From assembly GCF_001586255.1 (NCBI RefSeq), contig NZ_CP014544.1, positions 3,938,501 through 4,002,500 of the forward strand: a DNA stretch of 64,000 nt. The letters are read 5' to 3'. The notes beneath the pieces were generated by a model. The model was given only the letters and a program-made list of their open reading frames with translations. It made no database searches and had not been told where the DNA came from. Made by a program: the position numbers and the translations under genes. Position 1 is the stretch's first letter; each line of letters opens with the position of its first letter. Below are positions 58,173 through 64,000 of this stretch, piece after piece. This DNA comes from Zhongshania aliphaticivorans (lineage in GTDB: Bacteria; Pseudomonadota; Gammaproteobacteria; Pseudomonadales; Spongiibacteraceae).

Positions 58173-58676
58173 TTATAATATTATACTAATCCGACCTTGC
58201 TTCCGAAGACCTTCTGTTGCCATGGCCAATCTCTTTTCTTTTATTTTTATTTCGCCACCATCAACATTAAATTTATAGTACGCGGTTCCATAAAAGCATT
58301 TAACCGTATCAATCTTTGTTCGGTGGATTAGGAAATTGCATGACGCATACAAGGTGTCGAGATCCGAGGAAATAATTCGAAAATTAGTATTCTGATGCAA
58401 AACCTTAGATCGTGGAAATTCCGAGTGTGCATTTCGCTTTAAAAGCCTTTTCACCCTCTCCCCTAACCGAAAGTAATCGTCCGCAATATAAAATAAATTT
58501 TCCGCTGGAGAAGAATTATAATCAATATCCGTCGACGGGACTAAATAGCTACCGCCAGTCGAAAATAGCGAATACCATTCTTCTAATTTCCAGCTATCTA
58601 TCAAATAAGACTCCTCAACGATAAAATCCTCTATATCCGACTTTGAAATATCGGAAACGCACTTATAATTTTTCAT
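58173..58676 (-). CDS. Ring-hydroxylating dioxygenase beta (small) subunit
   Basis: 167 residues, SnoaL/NTF2-like fold. IEDFIVEESYLIDSWKLEEW, FSTGGSYLVPSTDIDYN and VLHQNTNFRIISSDLDTLYA match beta subunits of benzoate/p-cumate/toluate-type dioxygenases. Structural role in the alpha3beta3 oxygenase. It is encoded 54 bases after the alpha subunit. Confidence 0.92.
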   Translation of the reverse strand: MKNYKCVSDISKSDIEDFIVEESYLIDSWKLEEWYSLFSTGGSYLVPSTDIDYNSSPAENLFYIADDYFRLGERVKRLLKRNAHSEFPRSKVLHQNTNFRIISSDLDTLYASCNFLIHRTKIDTVKCFYGTAYYKFNVDGGEIKIKEKRLAMATEGLRKQGRISIIL

Positions 58677-58730
58677 AATGTATCCTCAATACTCAATGAC
58701 AAATCTCTAAAACATAGAAATGCCACACGG

Positions 58731-59990
58731 CTAGGTATCAAATACTCGTCGAGACCACTCTTTCCAATAACCCCGCATTTGCTCTTCATCGTCTGATGCG
58801 GGCTCTTCTTTGTTCATACCCCTAGAAACATCATTCCACCGAGCTTCCAGCATGTTCCTAAAACCTAACTGACAATTTTCTAAAGCCTCGATATCATCAG
58901 GCGTGGCAAACCCGCCCGGCCCCAGAAATTCGAGAAAATTAAACATACGCTCCTTTCTATCAACGTCATCCTCGCCGACCGGCGCTAGGGACCAAGCGTT
59001 CACATGCATATGATTAGGAGCTAGTGGAAAAAACGTCCTTATGGTCAGCGCCATTATGTCGTTAACAACTAGATTTGGAAAAATATGTATGTTTCGGTTG
59101 AATTTAGCAATTCGACTAGCCCGCTCCTCTCCAAAACGTTCAACCAACCGCGCATATATTTTGTTAATTCTAACCTTCCCATCCTCCCCCCACGCCTCTA
59201 TCCAACTAGCTATGGGCCGACCAAACGGCGCCGTGTACTCGATAACACCATGCCCGTTACCGAGATCCAAGCCCACACCCTCTAATTTAGATCCATTTAA
59301 ACCGCCTGTCGTATTTTTCAAGTAATCGAAATACGTAGAATGATTTGTTGGCGCGTGGTAACCATCGTAGCTATTTTCCGCAAGAAGCTTCCAATTGGCA
59401 TCAATCGAGTACTCTTGTGTGCCGCCTATAATCTCGGCTCCAAACTCTGCCTGGTCAACAACTAGATCCAGATATTCTTTCGAATTCCCAAGGTAATCAA
59501 TTAGGGAAATTGAGCCCCTATCAAAACAAATGAAATGAAAACCTCTATACGAACTATGCAATGGAACTGGAGTCAAACTCTTTTCTGGGTTATCAATAAA
59601 CCCATCAGGATAGCTATCATCACCCGGAATGCCAACCAGTTTTCCCGAGTTAGAAAAAACCCAACCGTGATAAAAACATTGGAATGATTTTGCAGTTCCA
59701 GATTTTTCACGGCAAACTTGCGCACCCCGATGAGGGCATGTGTTTAGTAATGCCTTGACCTCGGATTCACGGTCCTTAACAAATATTATCGACCTACCAC
59801 CGACCTGCCTTGTCACGAAATCGCCGGCTTTTGCTAACTCACTTTCATGACCAAGATATAGCCAGCATTTTGAAAAAATTTTTTCTTTTTCCAATTCAAA
59901 TATTTCATCGCTGACAAAATTTATACGCCCAACCAGAAACTCACATTTATCAGCGTCTATTTTTAATGAATTTTCTTTTTTAACAACCAT
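58731..59990 (-). CDS. Ring-hydroxylating dioxygenase alpha subunit (p-cumate 2,3-dioxygenase-like)
   Basis: 419 residues. The Rieske centre uses Cys85, His87, Cys105 and His108 (CPHRGAQVC and CFYHGWVF). The mononuclear iron site uses His212 and His217 (SYDGYHAPTNHS, with bridging Asp209) and Asp365 or Asp366 in LGPGGFATPDDIEALENCQ. This last motif and the cluster content point to the p-cumate/benzoate-type group. It would dihydroxylate the aromatic acid at carbons 2 and 3. The substrate remains inference; there is no missing ligand. Confidence 0.92.
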   Translation of the reverse strand: MVVKKENSLKIDADKCEFLVGRINFVSDEIFELEKEKIFSKCWLYLGHESELAKAGDFVTRQVGGRSIIFVKDRESEVKALLNTCPHRGAQVCREKSGTAKSFQCFYHGWVFSNSGKLVGIPGDDSYPDGFIDNPEKSLTPVPLHSSYRGFHFICFDRGSISLIDYLGNSKEYLDLVVDQAEFGAEIIGGTQEYSIDANWKLLAENSYDGYHAPTNHSTYFDYLKNTTGGLNGSKLEGVGLDLGNGHGVIEYTAPFGRPIASWIEAWGEDGKVRINKIYARLVERFGEERASRIAKFNRNIHIFPNLVVNDIMALTIRTFFPLAPNHMHVNAWSLAPVGEDDVDRKERMFNFLEFLGPGGFATPDDIEALENCQLGFRNMLEARWNDVSRGMNKEEPASDDEEQMRGYWKEWSRRVFDT

Positions 59991-60033
59991 ATCATCACCA
60001 TACTAAAATAGTATTTATTTTTAAAAGACAAAA

Positions 60034-62376
60034 TCAATAATCAAAGCTCAATTTTAGCCCATACTCTAACGGTGGACCGAACCTTACCTTTGTTCCAACG
60101 TCTATAGTGCTACTATCACTAACATATGCTTCGTCGGTTATATTTTGGCCATACGCTGTGAGCCGAAGGCCCCACGGAATATAAAAGAATCCGATCCTAG
60201 CACTCACTATGCTATAAGCTTCTTGATAAGATGAATCTGAATTTTGCGGATGGAAGTACATCCCACTATTATAATATCCGTCTACCCCTATCTCTAACTC
60301 AGAATCCTGAAATTCTATAAGCTGAGAGAGTGATATGGCAGCTGTTTTCTTCGGAACTCTCGCAATCTGATTACCAGAAAAGTCGCCATCATTGTACGGA
60401 AAACCAGTTGTGTCATCAAAACCGGTCGCATTTGGGTAGTCTTCATAAAACGGCTCCAAATAAGTACCACTTACAGTCACTGCAAATCCAACATTATTAG
60501 AAAATGGAACTAAAACCGCATCAAATTCGAAACCTCGACTATTCGCAGTTGCTGCGTTCTCTGCCGAAAGTACTCCGCCTTGGAGAACAGATATAGAAAG
60601 CTCTTGGAGGTTTTCTATCGTCGTATCAAATACTGCAAAATTCAGCCTCATCCCACCATCAAAAAATTCGGTTTTCCCACCAAACTCTTTGGAGGTCACA
60701 ACCTCTGGACGAACATACTGCGGAGGATTGTAAATACTTAGGACATTATAACTACCGCTTTTATAACCTCTGGTCCAGGTGGTATAAAACAGGAGATTAT
60801 CAAGCGCTCTATATTCAAGTGATATTTTGGGTGCGAAGTTCGTTTCTTGCACATTCGGCTCATCATATTGAAAGATAATAGTTTCACCACCATCTGCATT
60901 TGGGGCTGACACATGTTGCTTAACCAGAATCCGCTCTTCTTCCTGATACCGGCCCCCGACAGTAACGCTTAACCCATCAGTAATATCGAAAGACCCTTGC
61001 GCAAAAATTGAGTTAGACGTTGTGTCCATCACTCCAAACAGATTTAGTTTTAGCCCAGGGCCGGCCAACAAGGGCACACCCCCAAGCTGCGGCGCCGCCG
61101 CCAAAGCAATATTTAAAGTTTCCTGCGACACCAACCCTAATAGCGCCCCGCCAGGTCGCTCCCCGCCCGCACCGGCAGCTGTGAGTATAAAGGGGTCGTA
61201 CCCCGAATGCTGTTTAAGAAAGTAAAGACCAGCCACCCAAGACATCCAACTTGGAGTGCTTTCATTTGATAAAAATTGTAACTCCAACGTTTCAAGCTGA
61301 TTCGGCAAATTAAACGTTGTAAACGAAAGTGCATCTACATTTCCCCCATCAAAATCCCATACGATCTCGTCCGTCTGCACATCTTGATCCCCGTAGATCA
61401 TCTTGAGGTCAAACAATGGGAGCTCTGCAAATAGATCTAAATATTTAGTCGTTACACTACTTAACGCGCGAGGTGGCGAGCTTACATTTGTTTCATAGTC
61501 ATCTGCTGGCTGGGCACCCGCGGCAGTCCCGATAGCTGATGGACTGTTGTTTGCTTCCAACATCGCCATACCCGAACCGAAATCTATTTTATATCCAGCC
61601 ACATTCATCTCGAACCAATCACTTGGCGACCATCTAAAGCGCAACCGCGCACCTTCTGTCGATTCTCCCTGAAGGCCATCGCGTTCATTACCTTCATTAT
61701 CTACCAACGTGTAATATGAATCGGCGACGGACTTTACCCCCGAAACGCTTCCAGAGATCGTATCAGTTATCGGACCCGCCACATAAAATTTATATTTTTC
61801 ACTGTCATAATTCGCTATGTCAGCAGACAGATTGGCCTCGAGCTCATCGCCAGGAGTCTTTGAAGTAATACTAATAGCTCCCCCAGTCGAATTTCGCCCA
61901 AACAATGTTCCTTGTGGGCCCTTTAACACCTCAACTCGCTCTATACCAGCTAGATCAGTAACCGCACCCTGCTGCATTGGCACGTAAATCCCGTCGACAT
62001 ATGTTGCCACTGAAGGATCAAAAGAGGATATAAAGGCCGAAGACCCGATTCCGCGCAAATAAATCAAGGTAAAGCCGGCGGTACTCGTCATTGTCAAACT
62101 CGGTGTTACAAGTTGCAGGTCTATTGTTGTCTCCACGCCCTGAGCTTCCAGCCTATCTCCTGAAAAAGCGGATATAGCGATTGCTACATCCTGCTGATTT
62201 TCTTCTCTTTTTTGCGCTGTTACCATAACCTCTTCGATCAGCCTGCTCGACGACCTTTTCTTTTCCCCATCTGCTACCTGAGAAAATGAACTCGCGGAAT
62301 AGACTATAGTAGCTGCTACAGCGATACCTGGAATTAGTTTGCTGGACTTACTTATTATATTATTAACTTTCGTCAC
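60034..62376 (-). CDS. TonB-dependent outer-membrane receptor
   Basis: 780 residues. A signal peptide of about 32 residues ends SSFSQVADG. The TonB box region IEEVMVTAQKREENQQDVAI is followed by a plug domain (LRGIGSSAF, VDGIYVPMQQGAVTDLAGIE, VLKGPQGTLFGRNSTGGAIS), and a 22-strand barrel ends LEYGLKLSFDY. It belongs to the large group of receptors found beside hydrocarbon, steroid and terpenoid degradation genes rather than siderophore genes. Its place between the hydroxylase and dioxygenase genes suggests uptake of the aromatic substrate; no experiment is known to me for this one. Confidence 0.93.
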   Translation of the reverse strand: MTKVNNIISKSSKLIPGIAVAATIVYSASSFSQVADGEKKRSSSRLIEEVMVTAQKREENQQDVAIAISAFSGDRLEAQGVETTIDLQLVTPSLTMTSTAGFTLIYLRGIGSSAFISSFDPSVATYVDGIYVPMQQGAVTDLAGIERVEVLKGPQGTLFGRNSTGGAISITSKTPGDELEANLSADIANYDSEKYKFYVAGPITDTISGSVSGVKSVADSYYTLVDNEGNERDGLQGESTEGARLRFRWSPSDWFEMNVAGYKIDFGSGMAMLEANNSPSAIGTAAGAQPADDYETNVSSPPRALSSVTTKYLDLFAELPLFDLKMIYGDQDVQTDEIVWDFDGGNVDALSFTTFNLPNQLETLELQFLSNESTPSWMSWVAGLYFLKQHSGYDPFILTAAGAGGERPGGALLGLVSQETLNIALAAAPQLGGVPLLAGPGLKLNLFGVMDTTSNSIFAQGSFDITDGLSVTVGGRYQEEERILVKQHVSAPNADGGETIIFQYDEPNVQETNFAPKISLEYRALDNLLFYTTWTRGYKSGSYNVLSIYNPPQYVRPEVVTSKEFGGKTEFFDGGMRLNFAVFDTTIENLQELSISVLQGGVLSAENAATANSRGFEFDAVLVPFSNNVGFAVTVSGTYLEPFYEDYPNATGFDDTTGFPYNDGDFSGNQIARVPKKTAAISLSQLIEFQDSELEIGVDGYYNSGMYFHPQNSDSSYQEAYSIVSARIGFFYIPWGLRLTAYGQNITDEAYVSDSSTIDVGTKVRFGPPLEYGLKLSFDY

Positions 62377-62434
62377 AAAAATTTCCCTCTGAAAACAAAA
62401 TATGAAATTACGAATCCGGCACTAATAATCGGAC

Positions 62435-63496
62435 TTATAACCATCCTGCCAGCTTGTTATCATTTTCCCCCACAGCGCGCTCATCCTCGCTAGCATATTC
62501 GTCATCCCATTTCTGCAAAGATGGTCGAATGATATATTTTTCCCACAACGGAGGAACTAACCCTAAAAAGAAGCATATAAATATACTAGGCATTCTTATA
62601 CTCCCCTCATCCGGTACCAATTTGTAATACTCCTTGTAGGAATCAAGATGATGCTCTGCGTGATTAGTTATCTCAAAAGTATAAACGCGAGAAAACCATT
62701 TATGGTGGTTCCAGAGGTGGCGTCGCTGAATCGGCTTCCCGGAAATCCGAACTACCCCATAATGCTGAAAATAGTTGAATGCCTCTACTAAAAATCTAGC
62801 AATCAATTGCGCGCATAACGCGACACCCAAGGCAAACACCCCACCAATAAAGTAGATAACGAGATGAAATAATATCAGTGCAGCTACTGATCTATATAGC
62901 CTATTCCCAATACTCCACCGTGATCGACCGGCCGCCTCATTTGCTTGGCACTCCATACGAATTGAATGCTGAACAGACTTAAACATCGCATCCAAAGCGA
63001 AGAAATAAAGTGTTTCGCCCCTCCTCGAGGTATCGCCATCTTCGTATGTAGCCACGTCTATATGATGACCAACTACATGCGCTATATCCCTCATTGGATC
63101 AAAATAACCGACCTGGCAGTATCTACCAAGAGTTCTCGAGAAGGCGCCCCTTCGGTGAAATAGCTCATGGCAAGCAGGGAGCAAGGGAGCGGTATTGAGC
63201 CATGCAAGTGTCAACATTGCACCCAGCACAACCAGCGGACCGTCACCCAAACTAACGTGATAAGCAAAAACAATGTATAACCCAACCGGGCCTAACGCGG
63301 ACAACCATAACGGCAACAAAGCACCGATACCGTCCTTCATATTCCTTACACTTAGGTCATGGCTAGCAATTGAATCCATTACAGCCAGCAAAGGTAGCGT
63401 TGCAAAACCTGACCACACCCACACCCCGCCAGCAATCATACCCAAATAACCAACGACCACCGCCAATACTGGAACCCAATACTTTATATAATCCAC
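62435..63496 (-). CDS. Membrane di-iron methyl hydroxylase (XylM / CymAa / AlkB type)
   Basis: 353 residues with about six hydrophobic helices and the eight-histidine motif set of the integral-membrane di-iron family: HELFH (110-114), HVVGHHIDVATYEDGDT (140-156), NYFQHYG (241-247), NHHKW and NHAEHH (278-283). The DVATYEDGDTSRRGE stretch is nearer xylene and p-cymene monooxygenase than alkane AlkB. It would oxidise the aromatic methyl group to the alcohol. A reductase partner is not in the window. It is the first gene of the minus-strand run that reaches 49646. Confidence 0.92.
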   Translation of the reverse strand: MDYIKYWVPVLAVVVGYLGMIAGGVWVWSGFATLPLLAVMDSIASHDLSVRNMKDGIGALLPLWLSALGPVGLYIVFAYHVSLGDGPLVVLGAMLTLAWLNTAPLLPACHELFHRRGAFSRTLGRYCQVGYFDPMRDIAHVVGHHIDVATYEDGDTSRRGETLYFFALDAMFKSVQHSIRMECQANEAAGRSRWSIGNRLYRSVAALILFHLVIYFIGGVFALGVALCAQLIARFLVEAFNYFQHYGVVRISGKPIQRRHLWNHHKWFSRVYTFEITNHAEHHLDSYKEYYKLVPDEGSIRMPSIFICFFLGLVPPLWEKYIIRPSLQKWDDEYASEDERAVGENDNKLAGWL

Positions 63497-63859
63497 TTTA
63501 ACTCACCATTATTATTTAAACAGTACATAAATACGGTAAAGCTAGTAAACTACGCTAACACTCCTGTGTCAACCATTTTGCAGTCAAAACAGCAATCCTC
63601 ATACAACTTTATAAAAAAATTAATAATTACAATAAGTTGTGTATTATTTTAATTTTAAAATTCTATTTAGAAACCATATTTATACAAAATATTTTACAGT
63701 ATGAAGAATATGGATTATGTTATATCCCAGATTAAGAACAAACCTATTAGCCAATACACGACCCGTGAATAACAGGGCGGCATATATATTAGATACCGGC
63801 CCCTAGATAGCCAAGAATAATTACCCACAAACTTATACGTTTTTACCTAGGAGATTATC
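63497..63859. promoter_or_regulatory. Divergent control region between hydroxylase and alcohol dehydrogenase genes
   Basis: 363 AT-rich bases that must carry promoters in both directions. It holds an inverted repeat with ACAACTT at 63603-63609 and AAGTTGT at 63634-63640, 24 bases between. AGGAG at 63848-63852 serves the downstream gene. No copy of the 57051 palindrome is present. Confidence 0.45.
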
Positions 63860-64000
63860 ATGCTAAAACCATCCCCCCTAAAAGCCTTAGCAGCCGTAGT
63901 ACGAGAAGTAGGCGGAGATTTTGTATTAGAGGAAATTGAACTTGACGCCCCACGCGAATACGAAGTAAGAGTTAAATTGGTAGGTTGCGGTATATGCCAT
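63860..64000 (+). CDS. Zinc-dependent alcohol dehydrogenase (aryl-alcohol type), 3' end outside window
   Basis: Only 47 codons are present, running to the last base. The start ATG at 63860 follows TAGGAGATTATC. LAAVVREVGGDFVLEEIELD and VRVKLVGCGICH are the opening of a medium-chain Zn alcohol dehydrogenase; the cysteine of GCGICH is the catalytic-zinc ligand. XylB/CymB-type enzymes start alike. Divergent from the methyl hydroxylase, it would oxidise the alcohol to the aldehyde. Confidence 0.85.
   Translation, partial: MLKPSPLKALAAVVREVGGDFVLEEIELDAPREYEVRVKLVGCGICH

Noticed and set aside
59999-60015. ATACTA / TAGTAT palindrome before the dioxygenase alpha gene as an operator
   Set aside because: Arms are only six AT-rich bases within the ribosome-site region and are not repeated elsewhere.

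Overview
The window looks like the chromosome of a marine-type gammaproteobacterium related to the Pseudomonas / Cellvibrionales-Spongiibacteraceae line. The first 34.4 kb carries core genes in an order close to that of Pseudomonas: ilvE-glnE; DUF47-pit-argE; rpmG-rpmB-radC; coaBC-algC-argB; pyrE-crc-rph-yicC. SlmA and a 970-residue GlnE fit the same placement. The genus is inference; no rRNA or tRNA gene was found.

Layout. 1-1972: C-terminal part of an RND efflux pump. 2177-5278: a tightly coupled trio on the minus strand (GT4 glycosyltransferase, SAM methyltransferase, alpha/alpha-toroid protein) with no product I can name. 5.5-13.9 kb: small lipoprotein, ilvE, glnE, a lone GspE/PilB-type ATPase, and a PhoU-like (DUF47) + PiT phosphate uptake pair. 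14-21.1 kb: argE, three secreted surface proteins (two lipoproteins sharing a CGSDNK start and one probable beta-barrel), and a histidine phosphatase. 21.1-23.4 kb: a general-stress/envelope set (YqjK-, YqjE- and YqjD-like genes facing DUF1328, CsbD and BON genes). 23.4-34.4 kb: housekeeping genes, including an ExoIII-fold protein that has lost catalytic residues as Pseudomonas Crc has. dut is absent between coaBC and algC.

At the 3' end of yicC the core order stops. The expected gmk is not there; instead a P4-type tyrosine integrase begins, followed by a decayed LAGLIDADG homing-endonuclease gene with an in-frame amber codon. The yicC 3' end is a known island integration site, so 34.4 kb onward may be an integrated element. 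It carries a complete soluble NAD-dependent Mo formate dehydrogenase locus (fdsR-like, fdsGBA, fdhD, fdsD), then, after a 0.6 kb AT-rich gap, a catabolic region on the minus strand.

The catabolic region (about 45-64 kb) best fits p-cymene / p-cumate (or a close 4-alkyl-toluene/benzoate) degradation. A XylM/CymAa-type methyl hydroxylase, a truncated Zn alcohol dehydrogenase and an aldehyde dehydrogenase would turn the methyl group into a carboxylate. A Rieske dioxygenase (alpha, beta, ferredoxin) and a SDR would give the 2,3-diol. An extradiol dioxygenase, an ACMSD-like amidohydrolase (proposed decarboxylase) and a C-C hydrolase would give 2-hydroxypenta-2,4-dienoate. A hydratase, aldolase and acylating acetaldehyde dehydrogenase would finish to pyruvate and acetyl-CoA. 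A TonB receptor, a small beta-barrel, an AAHS-type MFS carrier and a TauE/SafE carrier supply transport. A TetR regulator closely resembling CymR lies inside the run and starts next to a perfect 30-bp inverted repeat. Reductases for the hydroxylase and the dioxygenase are not in the window.
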